A stretch of DNA of 64,000 nucleotides, taken from positions 1 to 64,000 of the forward strand of contig JASBNA010000112.1 in assembly GCA_038087015.1 (NCBI GenBank). The letters run 5' to 3'. This document shows, one piece after another, positions 40,419 through 51,281 of the stretch. Within the stretch, counting starts at the first letter, position 1; each line of letters starts with the position of its first letter. Made by a program: the position numbers and the translations under genes. A model generated the notes under the pieces. It made no database searches and was not told where the DNA came from. It saw only the letters and a program-made list of their open reading frames with translations. This DNA is from Cerrena zonata. Taxonomy: Eukaryota; Basidiomycota; Agaricomycetes; Polyporales; Cerrenaceae.

Positions 40419-41426
40419 ATGTCATTTTTAAATACCATTAGAGGTTTGGCTAGAAGTGCTAAGAAGTCCAAGAAAGACGAGCCATCTAGTTCTAATGGCT
40501 ATAGTGCCCCTGGCTCACCATTAAGAAGAACACAATCACCTACCAAACTTTCACCAACAAAACAACAAAGAATCGGTAACCAACAACCTTTTTCAAATAA
40601 CCAACTTAGCCAACCACAGTCGAGATCACCTACAAGAAGAAGTCATATAAACCAAAGTCCAAACCGTTCACCCCAACGCCAACAAGGTAACGCTTTTTCT
40701 CGTTCCAATCAATTACAACAACAATCACAGCAATCACAGCAATCTATCCAGACCAACCGAACCCAATCTTCTCAAGGTAATCAGCTTCAGCAGCTGCAAC
40801 AATCCACTCAAACCATTCAAAATGATGGATTGGATGAACCTTTACCCCTTTTCTTATGTGAACCATTTGTTAAAACTGCATTAGTTAAAGGTTCTTTTAA
40901 AACAATAGTTCAATTACCAAAATATGTGGACTATGGCGAGTGGATTGCCTTGAATATCTTTGAGTTGTTTAATAACCTCAACCAATGTTATGGAGTTATA
41001 GCAGATTATGTTACTCCTGAAGAATATCCAACAATGAATGCTGGACCAAGAACTAATTATCTTTGGGTTGATAGTAATGGTCAAGCAGTCAATTTACCTG
41101 CATGTCAATATATTGATTATGTTTTAACTTGGATTTCCAATAAAGTTAATGATCAATCGGTTTTCCCAACTAAAAGTGGAGGTGCTTTCCCACCAAATTT
41201 CTTAAAAGACTGTAAAAACATATCAAGACAAATGTTTCGAATTTTTGCTCATATTTATCATAATCATTTTGATAAATTCGTCCACTTATCTTTGGAAGCC
41301 CATTGGAACTCGTTTTTTGCACATTTCATTAGTTTGATTAAAGAATATAATCTACTTGATAGATCGGAATTAGAACCTTTATTACCTCTCATTGAGAATC
41401 TTGAAGCCCAAGGGAAAATTATATAA
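40419..41426 (+). CDS. MOB2: Mob2, co-activator of the NDR kinase Cbk1
   Basis: 335 aa. The Mob domain occupies about residues 140-335 (FLCEPFVKTALVKGSFKTIV, YVDYGEWIALNIFELFN, YPTMNAGPRTNYLW, RIFAHIYHNHFDKFVHLSLE) and matches Mob2 rather than Mob1. Mob2 binds and activates Cbk1 in the RAM network, which controls polarised growth, septum degradation and Ace2. The disordered N-terminus has six full Cdk consensus sites (SPxK/R at Ser33, 40, 45, 70, 80, 84) and a Gln-rich run. Cdk phosphorylation of Mob2 is known to matter for hyphal growth in Candida albicans. No intron is seen. Confidence 0.93.
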   Translation: MSFLNTIRGLARSAKKSKKDEPSSSNGYSAPGSPLRRTQSPTKLSPTKQQRIGNQQPFSNNQLSQPQSRSPTRRSHINQSPNRSPQRQQGNAFSRSNQLQQQSQQSQQSIQTNRTQSSQGNQLQQLQQSTQTIQNDGLDEPLPLFLCEPFVKTALVKGSFKTIVQLPKYVDYGEWIALNIFELFNNLNQCYGVIADYVTPEEYPTMNAGPRTNYLWVDSNGQAVNLPACQYIDYVLTWISNKVNDQSVFPTKSGGAFPPNFLKDCKNISRQMFRIFAHIYHNHFDKFVHLSLEAHWNSFFAHFISLIKEYNLLDRSELEPLLPLIENLEAQGKII

Positions 41427-41634
41427 TAACATTCTAAGTTATAGTTTACAGATTCTAAAATCATTTACACTTAAATCAATAATTATTTAATCTTACAAAA
41501 AACCATTTTTTATGTACAATGTCGTTTTATTATCGTAAATCAAACCTATTAACAAGTAAATATATCTATATATACAAAAGAAAAGAAAAAATGCAATTTA
41601 TTTTATGTGGATATCAGTCATAAGTCATTTCCAT

Positions 41635-44600
41635 CTAAGAAAAGAAGTATTGTGAGTTCTTAACTTCAGCAACATCAAATTGTCCTTTTGGTGGTATTTC
41701 TGGGAAATTCAATGGTACCAAAACTTGAATAGACTTATTAGACGATTTACATATTAAATCTTCTATATTTTTGCCTTCACAAACACTAATTGTAGTAACC
41801 ATCTCCTTACCCATTTCGACCTCTTTTGGATCCGATGATGAAAGTAATTGGCGTCTTTTATTTTCTAAATACATTTCATCTGAAAATGTAAGCCCCCTAC
41901 CTAAATTTTTGACAATACTTCTTCTAACACTTCTGATTTCTTTAGCAAGGTCACTATCATTCTTGATATATGCAACCTGTAAAAATCCTTTATAACGGTG
42001 TTCAAATTCGTCCTTCAATTTGGTAACTAAATTATCTTGATGCAATTTGACAAATTGATTTCTTATATGATAATTCATCGTATCCACGTCTGACGCATGT
42101 GTCCAATAAGAATCATGGACTGAAGCAAAATTTAAATTATCATCACCACAAGCTTTAGAGGTCATTAACATATGGGTTGCATCTAAAGAGTGGACGAAGT
42201 TAGGAGGAAATGCTGTTTGTTGTCTTCTTGCATCAACTTGACTACCACTAAATGGATCATGAATTGAAATGTCTTGTAAATTTGTTCTGATAAGTTGAGT
42301 CTTTAAAACTCTATATGGTTGCACACATGGTAAACCTAATGGTGTCGTCCAAATAACCGAAGATGAATGATTTGGTTTGTTTGCTTCGTTATCTTGATTT
42401 GAAAAGGTGTCAAGACGAACTGATTTACTGATTCGTTTAGCAGCTTCAGCCAACCAATCTTGAATTAAATGGGCACCTTCGAATAATTCCCTCACAGAGT
42501 CAAAAACTAGAGATGTCAAATATTTGGTGAATTTTTTGGCCTTTTCATCTTCATCTTTACCAAAATGATGAATAACTTGTTTTTTGATTTGAGCAAGAGC
42601 ACCAACAAAGGTGACACCATAAACATTGGTCATAACAGTTTGTTTAACTACTTTTCTCGTAATTTTGTCTTCGAAGAAAATTGCCATTTCGTTTCCTGCT
42701 TCAGCATCAGCTTTAACTCTTTTGATGACTAATCCAGCAACATAAGTATAAACATCTTGAGGTCTATCAGCTGGTTTCAAATTCACTTGGCGTGCACCTT
42801 CAACATCACCACCTAAAGCTGCATAATGTTGAAGACCATTACAGGTACCATCTTGATGTACTGGGAAGTGAGATACAAATTTAGTTGGATCTTCTAAAGT
42901 ATAAGCTTCAGCAAGTTCATAACAAATACCTAAAATTTGCCAGGGTTTATCACCTTTAATCCACCATTGGTTTTGATAAGGATCTTTGGCAACTGCTTTG
43001 ATATTTTCCATGTTTTTATTAGCGAATTCAATTCTATCTTTTAATGGAACTTTATCATAACCGTAAACGTTCGATAAATGTATCTTTAACCAATCCAATC
43101 CTTTTTCTCCAACTTCTTTCCCATTCCAGAATAAGAAAAGAGAACGAGTTAAATCATTCCCTAAATGATTTAAATGAGGAGAAAGTGGATAAGCTCTACC
43201 TCTAAAATCAATGTTATGAGGGAAAAAGAGCTTTTCACCTAAAAATCCTCTAGCGATTTCTAACTTGTAATTGGTATCACATCTTTGAGAATTCATAGCA
43301 GAGGCTTCTAATACTGCTTGCTTGAGTTTCTTTTGGTATTCTTTTTTAGCTTCGGGTTCAGCATTGAAAGCAACCGGTTCCGGGTATTTAATCTCTTCAC
43401 TTACTGGGGGTATATCCAAAAATTGTTTCCCGGTATTCCAGTAATGAGTAATAACTTCAAAAACTTTGCGATTGATAGTCCATGGTGTTTCACCTAAAAC
43501 GTTCAAACCATCATAAACCCCACTGATACGATTAGACGATGCTTTTAAATACGCTAAGGTTTCAGAAGAATCTTTCGTTCTAATTAAGCCAGTTTGAGAA
43601 TATAAATAACCACCATTATTGTGACCACACCAAGGACGAGGACTGACCTAACATTGGAAGTAACTGTGGTTGCACAGAGTTTTCAACAGATCTACTGCCT
43701 AATTGACGAATCAAGCTTTTATGAAGTTTTAATACACCTAATTTTTGTCCCATGATGAATTGGTAAGTATGATGGAATGCTGGTTGTAATGCTTTCACAG
43801 TTTTACCAGTAGTTGGATCAGTACCGGTGACGGGAATTTTGGCAATGTGAACTAATAAAGAAGTCAATACACCACCAACCTTAACATGGATAGGAGCATC
43901 CCACTCCCTAGAAGCACCTGGATCTCTTGACAGATAATCTCTTTGTCTTATTAACTTTTTCCACTCATTGGCATTTCTTTTCTTTTTGGAAAAAGACTTA
44001 CCTTCTTGTTGAACCAAACTTTGGGATCTATATTCCAATTCGATAGCTTTACCAACAGACACCACAGCTCTACCAATCCTCATACCATCAATAATACCAC
44101 CGGTTGAGTTCAATTTCAACAACTCCAAAATGGTTATAACGGTCATTTTCTCTGGAGGAACAAGGACAAAAAACGGGGGCATAAAATGATCTATCTTCAG
44201 TTGTATTTAATGCACTTTTACGTTTTTCCTGTCCTTCAAAAGAATTTTCATTGATGATGCTTTGACATTTCTGATATTCTTCTTGTACTAAAGGTAACAA
44301 TTCTTTATACCAAACATATAATTGAGAATTTAAACTTTTATCTAAAGGAACACTACCGCCTCTTTTCTGCAATTCTTCGAATTCATGTTGCCATCTACCT
44401 CTAGCAGCATCGAGCCCCTTTGCTTCTAATGCACGTTCTCTTATTTCGTTAAAACTATCCAAAGCTTCATTGAATCTCGAGCGTATTTGCTCATCTTTGA
44501 TTGATTTGTTTATTTCAAAGAAATCAGTTCTTGTATTTGAAGGTTTGATGACATTAGTATCAGCTTCGGCATAAAAATTTTTAATGAAATTGTCTAACTC

Positions 44601-45585
44601 TTGGCTTTGTTCATTCGATTGTAAACCTAATAAGGTATGTCTGATAACTCTCAACCCGAAAGCATCTACTGATTTCAACGTCTCTGCATCCTTCTCTAAA
44701 ATAGGAACTTCACCTCCTTCATCGGTGAAATAATCTGGTAATTCGTTGAACAGATCAGCACTAAAATTTGCATTGTCTTTATTGGATTCAAGGCTTTGTC
44801 TTGTTTGTTTAAACATTTGAATCAAATCTCTAGGTACGTGAACTTCGGATAAAATATTATCTTGAAAGATAGTAGTTAATGCATCAGCACCCAAAACATC
44901 TATATGATTCAAAGTTTTTCTTGTAAGATAGACGTCTTTCTTTATTGAGTGTAAAAGTTTTTCGTAATCTTCATGCTGTTGGCTTTTCAACGACTTTTGC
45001 TAAAAATATAGCGTATGTACGATCGTTGGTAAAATTTTCACCATATCTAGATTCTAACTGTCTGACATACTGTTTCATCTCCAGAAAGGAAATGTTTTCA
45101 TGTTCACCCCAGGCCTCTAAGTACTTATTTAATGAAAAGATGAAGTGGTCTATGGAGTTTGATAATGGATAGATAGCTCTTAATATACTATCTGCACGGT
45201 CAAAATTCCCACTGGCTATTAAGGCATCGAGTAAAGACTGCAAATGGTAGATGTCTTTTGCAAATCTAGCCCTTGAGACAGGATCGTAATCTGAAGTCCA
45301 AGCAGTATCAGTAGCTTGACTTTTAAATTGATCCAATGAGTCTGCATTTATATCATTGAAGGCTCTTAAATAAGTCTTGGGTTCTTTTTCCAGGGGACCT
45401 TGATCTTTGTTCGACTTCAAGCGTTCTAGGAACCCATCATAAACAGATGAAAACCCATTCTTGTCTTCGTTTGGAGTCACTGATGTAGAATATCTCACTT
45501 GGGACCTTATTGATGAAGCAGATTGACAAACATATTTCCTAGTCAACTCCCTTATTTTCCCGTTTTTCGAAACTTGTCTAAACAT
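41635..45585 (-). CDS. RPO41: Mitochondrial RNA polymerase (frame broken three times)
   Basis: About 1315 aa across four frame segments in order on the minus strand. T7-phage-type single-subunit polymerase that transcribes mitochondrial DNA. The start chosen is ATG 45585 (MFRQVSKNGKIRELTRKYVC, a plausible presequence); the frame reaches 45624 only through TTG. Catalytic motifs in the last segment are intact: DFRGRAYPLSPHLN, HQDGTCNGLQHYAALGGD (motif A), KVVKQTVMTNVYGVTFVGA (motif B) and SVHDSYWTHASD (motif C). The breaks are all +1: near the run at 44984-44987, the G5 at 44175-44179 and CC at 43647-43648. Each disappears if one homopolymer base is removed, restoring FYAPFFVLVPPEK and MLVSPRPWCGHNNGGY. 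Confidence 0.9.
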
Positions 45586-45741
45586 ACTCGTTTTCGTAGT
45601 ACAATCGCCTAAGGAAGAGATCAAAGTATCAAGTTATTAAGTGAAAAATCGGTATTCTTTAGTATAAGATGAACTGACTTTAAGAAAGAGAAACGAAAGG
45701 AAAAAAAAAAAAAAAAAATTTACTGCATCTCACTAACAAAA

Positions 45742-45775
<34 letters not shown>

Positions 45776-46077
45776 AAAAATAGCCAGAGGCACAAGATAG
45801 AAAAAAGCACTAATTTATGGTAATTGGCTGAAACCAAGTTTAACTACAACAGTGACTAAGAAGTAATCTATGAGGATGTGTAGATATATATAAAGGAACC
45901 AATTGCGTAAGTAACATTATAAGGCTGTCGTGAATAGAGGAAAGGAAGAAAAGGAAAGCAAACTAAAATGACAACATTAAATAAAATGAAATAAAATAAA
46001 ATAAAATAGAATAGAAAAGAAAAGTATCAAAAGAAAATTAAAACAAAACACCATACCCAATAAGATACATTGGCAAA
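45586..46077. other. RPO41 promoter and SNF7 3' flank
   Basis: About 490 bp containing an A31 homopolymer at 45743-45773, a second A tract of about 17 nt near 45700-45718, and a degenerate AAATA pentanucleotide array at about 45980-46010. No gene is visible. Confidence 0.6.
45743..45773. repeat. A31 homopolymer in the RPO41 promoter
   Basis: Thirty-one consecutive A on the plus strand, the longest homopolymer in the window, about 160 bp upstream of the RPO41 ATG. Its length is likely to be imprecise in the assembly and polymorphic. Confidence 0.9.
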
Positions 46078-46758
46078 CTATAATCCCATTTCAGCTTGTA
46101 ATGCTTTCAATGCTTCTTCATCTTCATCATCTTCAGTTTGAGGTTTAGCTTGAGGTTTATTTTTACTAACCGATGGGAAGTCTGGTAGTTGTTGAGCATT
46201 TTCTTGGGATTGTTTTTGAGCAGGAGCAGCTTGTTGTTGATGGGATTCTTTTTCTTCTTGTTGTAAAGCAGCCAATTCTTCATCTAATTCGTCTTCGTCT
46301 ACGTATTCGGTACCAACTGGTCTTGATATAGCATCCGAGATTTCATCAGCCAATTCAACTTGTTCTCTAATATCATCCATGGTGGTTTCGACTTTATCAA
46401 CATCGTATTCTCCATGAATTTGTTTCATTGCTTGAGCACCTTGTTTCATAGCTTTCATAGTTTCTAAATTCAAATTAGCACCTTCAATTGCGGTTAATTC
46501 ATTTTCTAATGTATCAATTTGATTTTCAATTTTGATTAAATTATTTTCATAGCCCTTCTTTCTTTTCAATGCATTTTTAGCTAAATTTTTATTGGTTGTT
46601 ATATGTTTTCTTGCTAAAGCGTCTTGATCACTAATTTGTTGTTCTAAATGAGAGCGTTTCTTATTCAACATTTGAATATGTTCACGTAATTCGATGATTG
46701 CCTTCTTGGGCAATTCTTTCTTCTGTTGTTTATTACCTCCAAATAAGTAATTCCACAT
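46078..46758 (-). CDS. SNF7: ESCRT-III subunit Snf7/Vps32
   Basis: 226 aa, charged coiled-coil protein. The N-terminal MWNYLFGG segment is the membrane-inserting amphipathic start, then helices of the basic core (residues about 15-140) and an acidic C-terminal half with a Gln-rich linker. It ends in an acidic helix [14 protein letters not shown], fitting the MIM1 motif that recruits Vps4 and the site for Bro1/Rim20. It polymerises on endosomes to form multivesicular-body vesicles, and in fungi also works in Rim101 pH signalling. No intron. Confidence 0.92.
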   Translation of the reverse strand: MWNYLFGGNKQQKKELPKKAIIELREHIQMLNKKRSHLEQQISDQDALARKHITTNKNLAKNALKRKKGYENNLIKIENQIDTLENELTAIEGANLNLETMKAMKQGAQAMKQIHGEYDVDKVETTMDDIREQVELADEISDAISRPVGTEYVDEDELDEELAALQQEEKESHQQQAAPAQKQSQENAQQLPDFPSVSKNKPQAKPQTEDDEDEEALKALQAEMGL

Positions 46759-47151
46759 GATGAGTTATTGGTTGATAGTTGATTAAAAATAAAAATCCAA
46801 AAGATAAGTAATGAATCTTTAGATAAGTTAGTATTGGGAATACTAGAAAAATTGAATCGTTTAATGAACAATTCCCCAATGCAACATACAATTAAAGACA
46901 GCAGTATAGCAATCCAGATAGTTAGAAGTGCCTAGTAGGATATATTAGATCACTTATCAAGTGGAATAATAGTTGAATTGGGTCACTCCTAGATTAATCT
47001 TTTATCACCACCTAAAAAAAGAGAGAGAAATAAAGAGAGAACTGGCCAAACATATCGGTGCGCACACGACTACGATAATTGCCCCTTATACTATTAGAAT
47101 AGCATTTATATATATATAATGACAGTAGTATACAGAGAGATAAGGAAAGGG
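46759..47151. other. SNF7 promoter and SED5 3' flank
   Basis: About 390 bp, AT-rich, with an AGAG-rich patch near 47020-47040 and a TATATATATA stretch near 47108-47120. No gene is recognised. Confidence 0.45.
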
Positions 47152-48135
47152 TTAGCTTACGAGGACCCATAATAGGAAGAAAGCGATTAAAACCCCGAAA
47201 ATTTTGAGGAAAAGCCAACGATTATTTGAAATATGGGTATAGTATTTTAATAATTCTCTTTGAGCCCCATTTATATTAAGAGAAATGTCATCGACGTTTT
47301 GGTCGATTCTTTGAATTGTTTCACCTTGTTCACTAACCATGGTGGCCAATTGCTGGAATAAGTTACCCACTTCATTAATGGTTGATTCTATAGTTTCCAC
47401 TGCACTATTACGTTGTTGTAAATAAGAGTTTGATTGTTCTTCCATTAATAGTAATTGTCTAGTTTGATCGGGGATTGATAAAAATTCCCCATTTGAATTA
47501 GGAACTGAAGTGTCAGGGTCTAAATCGGGATTATAAGGTTGGGGAGATTGGGAATTTAAAGCAGATAATAAGTAAGGATTTTCACCTAAATTCAAGTTAC
47601 CATTTTGCTTATTATCTAATAACGGAGAAGCTGAATTACTTTGACGATGATTTGTGGTGGAAGAAAGAAAGTTTTCCGTTCTTGATTTATTCAATAATTC
47701 ATTTTGTTGTCTTAACTCTAAAACGTTTTTAAATTCTCCACTGATATTTTTCATTTTAGAATTCAACAAAGTCAACACATTTTTAGAGTACTGGTTAATC
47801 TGACTATCGATTTGAATCGAGTTTTCTCCCTTTATAAATTTTTGTAATAATTGAATATTCTGTTCAATCTTAAATATATCTTGTTTGATAACATAGGTCA
47901 ATTCGCCGATTTCAACCGGCTTATCATCAAACAACGGTTTCCTTTTCGCTAACAACGCCAACTTAGTCAATAACTCGGTAGTATGGGCAATATCTCTGGC
48001 AATAACACTGGCCTGCTGGCCGAATTTGGATTTCTGTTTCCTCGGGTTGGCCTGGTGAACCGGCTTCTTGTTTATCTTGTCAAAGGACGTCACACATTGC
48101 TGGAACTCAAACGTTCTGTTTTGAAGTGTCGACAT
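47152..48135 (-). CDS. SED5: Golgi syntaxin Sed5 (Qa-SNARE)
   Basis: 327 aa. The N-terminal peptide (NRTFEFQQCV) is of the type that binds the Sly1 SM protein. The Habc bundle spans about residues 40-150, followed by a Ser/Asn-rich linker. The Qa-SNARE helix is about 238-300 (ETIESTINEVGNLFQQLATM with the ionic-layer Gln), and one C-terminal membrane anchor is at about 307-326 (WLFLKIFGVLIAFFLLWVLV). It drives fusion of ER-derived vesicles at the cis-Golgi and intra-Golgi traffic. Head-to-head with TUB2, 590 bp apart. Confidence 0.92.
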   Translation of the reverse strand: MSTLQNRTFEFQQCVTSFDKINKKPVHQANPRKQKSKFGQQASVIARDIAHTTELLTKLALLAKRKPLFDDKPVEIGELTYVIKQDIFKIEQNIQLLQKFIKGENSIQIDSQINQYSKNVLTLLNSKMKNISGEFKNVLELRQQNELLNKSRTENFLSSTTNHRQSNSASPLLDNKQNGNLNLGENPYLLSALNSQSPQPYNPDLDPDTSVPNSNGEFLSIPDQTRQLLLMEEQSNSYLQQRNSAVETIESTINEVGNLFQQLATMVSEQGETIQRIDQNVDDISLNINGAQRELLKYYTHISNNRWLFLKIFGVLIAFFLLWVLVS

Positions 48136-48722
48136 GATGCAAGACTGGGGATGTTCGACCAGATGGTGCTTTCAAGTAGTTGATAACAGCAAAGAATTTT
48201 GATGGTCAATTCAAAATCCCAACCTCCGTACACCACACCTAAACCTCCGTACACCATTCGCCCTTGTTACATCCGTGCACCAGCATGTTATCGCAAAACA
48301 AAAGAAAAAAGTGTTACGCGAATTAGTTCCATGCCCTACCAATCGACATAACTACTGCCAGTCAGCTGCCAGTGGACAGACAACGGACCGCCAGGTCAGT
48401 CGGCTCTGATAGACCATGCTAACCACACAGGCCACCCACCCCGGGCACTGGCCAGCGGCCAGCGAATGCTCCAGCACTGAGGAAGGACCCGTCGCCCTGC
48501 ACAGAGCCCTCGTCTAAATCGCACTAACAAAACGAAAAAAACTGATAGAAAAATGAAAAGGTAAACAAATCCTCACACACACAAAAAAACCAAAAAAAAA
48601 AAACAACAACAACAACTTGTCAGCGTCTAATGAGAAAGAGAAAATTTTTAGGATAAACCTTTTCTTTCTTCTTGGTTCAGCATACACTCCGCTTTTAGAA
48701 CTTATAGTAACTAGTAATTAGA
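48136..48722. promoter_or_regulatory. Divergent SED5/TUB2 promoter with repeated CCGTACACC elements
   Basis: Contains AACCTCCGTACACCA at 48221-48235 and again at 48242-48256, plus a degenerate third copy (ATCCGTGCACCAG) near 48271-48283. On the minus strand these read TGTACGG, resembling half of a Rap1 site. A GC-rich block follows (about 48340-48520), then A-rich tracts up to TUB2. Confidence 0.45.
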
Positions 48723-50226
48723 ATGAGAGAAATTGTATGTATTGGAAGAGGCCAGTTGGAAGGGGCGCCGGCTGGAATTGAATTGATACGCGCCGATTGG
48801 GATCAGGGAGTGGGAGATGATGAATGGGGGTTGATCTGATTTGATCCGGGCGGTTAAGCTATTAGTATATACTAACGAGATATAGATTCATTTGTCTACC
48901 GGTCAATGTGGTAATCAAATTGGTGCAGCTTTTTGGGAAACCATTAACGGTGAACATGGATTAGATAATGATGGGAATTATCACGGTACTGACGAACTTC
49001 AAAAATCCAAATTGAATGTTTATTATAATGAAGCATCTTCTGGTAAGTACGTTCCAAGAGCTGTTTTGGTTGATTTGGAACCAGGTACCATTGATAGTGT
49101 TAAATCATCCCATATTGGTAATTTATTTAGACCAGACAATTTTATTTTTGGACAATCCTCTGCCGGTAATGTTTGGGCAAAAGGTCATTATACTGAAGGG
49201 GCTGAATTGGTTGATTCTGTTTTGGATGTAGTTAGAAGAGAAGCTGAAGGTTGTGATTCTTTACAAGGTTTCCAAATTACCCATTCTTTAGGTGGGGGTA
49301 CTGGTTCTGGTATGGGGACTTTACTTATTTCTAAAATTAGAGAAGAATTCCCAGATAGAATGATGGCTACTTTTTCAGTTGTTCCTTCTCCAAAAGTTAG
49401 TGATACTGTTATTGAACCTTATAATGCTACTTTATCTGTTCATCAATTAGTTGAAAATTCCGATGAAACTTTCTGTATTGATAATGAAGCTTTATATAAT
49501 ATCTGTCAAAAAACTTTGAAATTACCAACTCCAAATTATGCTCAATTGAATAGTTTGGTTTCAAGTGTTATGTCTGGGGTTACTACTTCTTTACGTTATC
49601 CTGGTCAATTAAATTCTGATTTAAGAAAATTGGCAGTTAATTTAGTTCCTTTCCCAAGATTACATTTCTTCATGGTTGGTTATGCTCCTTTAACTGCTCT
49701 TGGTTCTACTTCTTTTAGATCTTTAACCGTTCCCGAATTAACTCAACAAATGTTTGATTCTAAAAATATGATGGCTGCTTCTGATCCAAGAAATGGTCGT
49801 TATTTAACTGTGGCTGCTTTCTTTAGAGGTAAGGTTTCAGTTAAAGAAGTTGATGATGAAATGCATAAAGTTCAAACTAGAAACGCTGATTATTTCGTTG
49901 AATGGATTCCAAATAATGTTCAAACCGCCGTTTGTTCTGTTCCTCCAAAAGATTTAGATATGTCTGCTACTTTTATCGGTAATTCTACTTCTATTCAAGA
50001 ATTATTCAAAAGAGTCGGTGATCAATTTAGCGCAATGTTTAGAAGAAAAGCTTTCTTGCATTGGTATACTTCCGAAGGTATGGATGAAATGGAATTCACC
50101 GAAGCTGAATCAAATATGAATGATTTAGTTAGTGAATATCAACAATATCAAGAAGCTGCTGTTGAAGATGAAGAAGAATTGGATTACGGTGTTGATGAAG
50201 CTCCATTACCTGATAACATGGAATAA
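48723..50226 (+). CDS. TUB2: Beta-tubulin, one intron after codon 4
   Basis: Exon 1 is 48723-48734 (ATG AGA GAA ATT = MREI). The intron is 48735-48885 (151 nt) with donor GTATGT, branch site TACTAAC at 48870-48876 and acceptor TATAG only 9 nt further on. Exon 2 is 48886-50226. The product is 450 aa and reads [20 protein letters not shown] at the junction. The GTP-binding tubulin signature GGGTGSG is present, and the acidic tail [18 protein letters not shown] is typical. Forms microtubules with alpha-tubulin. An intron at codon 4 is known from beta-tubulin genes of related yeasts. Confidence 0.95.
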
Positions 50227-50751
50227 TTATCTTAATGGGATGATTTGTTTTCTTTCTTCCGTTTGCTTATTTTGTTTTTGATTTTTTTTTTTTCTCTCTC
50301 TTTAATTATCTCTCTTTAGCTATGGCTCTTGCAATCCTTTTTTTAATTCTTGATGTTGATATATATGTATCTACTATTCCTTCTTTTATAACTTGAATAC
50401 CATCTTACTCTATTTTTTTTTTTTTTTACCAAAAAAATACCTAATAATAACAATATATATATATATGTATATAACAATATATATATGTATATCTAATTTT
50501 AAGCCTGAGTTTTTGCAACAATCCCTGGTTATACCCTTCTTCACATAGATATAATACTTTTCACTTATTTCAAAGGTAGCTTACATGATAACTTGATATA
50601 AATGCGAATTAAAGAATATATTTGATGAAACTATAGAACAATTTTTTTTTTTTTTTAATTTATCATGAAAGAAGAAAAGAAGAAAAGGAATAAATAATCT
50701 AGGGTTGAGGTTATACCTCACTCAAGTAAATGCAATTATTTTAAAAGTAAT
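50227..50751. other. Convergent 3' intergenic region (TUB2 / complex I subunit)
   Basis: About 525 bp of AT-rich sequence with T-tracts and a duplicated CAATATATATA...GTATAT block at about 50451-50492. Likely terminators of both genes. No ORF is supported. Confidence 0.5.
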
Positions 50752-51117
50752 TTAATTACCTCTTAAGAAGTTCTTAACAAAATCATTTTTATCAACAGCT
50801 CCGTATTGGTCTTGATCTTCAAAATATCTTAAAACATGACATTGTTGTTTCCAGAAATTCATTAGTTCTTGATATTCCATTTGTCCCTTCATATATAAAA
50901 CATTGCTGACTTCTAAATCTTTAACAAATCTTTGTCTTTCAAATTCTTGTCTAATCTTAGTCTTAACATTTGAAACTGGCATATCTAATTCATAAAGATC
51001 ACAAAATTCTCTTGAACTTCTGATATATTTACGGTATAAGTGTAAGACTCTTTTTCTCATGTCAGCACTAGTGGCTGAACGACGAGTAGTTTCGGCAAAT
51101 TCTGTAGCTAAGGTCAT
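50752..51117 (-). CDS. LYR-family accessory subunit of mitochondrial complex I (NDUFA6/NB4M)
   Basis: 121 aa from ATG 51117. It has the LYR tripeptide in VLHLYRKYIRSSREF and the conserved MPVSNVKTKIRQEFERQRFV and MEYQELMNFWKQQ segments of the NADH:ubiquinone oxidoreductase NB4M/NDUFA6 subunit. That subunit docks the acyl-carrier protein on the peripheral arm. The frame continues upstream to 51192, but only to a TTG; starting at MTLATEFAETTRRS matches the usual 120-125 aa length. Its presence implies a proton-pumping complex I, as in CUG-clade yeasts but not Saccharomyces. Confidence 0.85.
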   Translation of the reverse strand: MTLATEFAETTRRSATSADMRKRVLHLYRKYIRSSREFCDLYELDMPVSNVKTKIRQEFERQRFVKDLEVSNVLYMKGQMEYQELMNFWKQQCHVLRYFEDQDQYGAVDKNDFVKNFLRGN

Positions 51118-51281
51118 CTTTCCTGGATGTAAATTGATTAAACTACTAACGGTGGTTTTATCAAGATGTTTTTCTTTTTTCTCTAGAGCCAAACGTAATT
51201 TTGAAAAGGTTCATTTTGGTTGGCTATAAAAAGGTCGTGCGTGGTGCGAATATATTTTAATTATTGCAAAAAAAAAGTACG

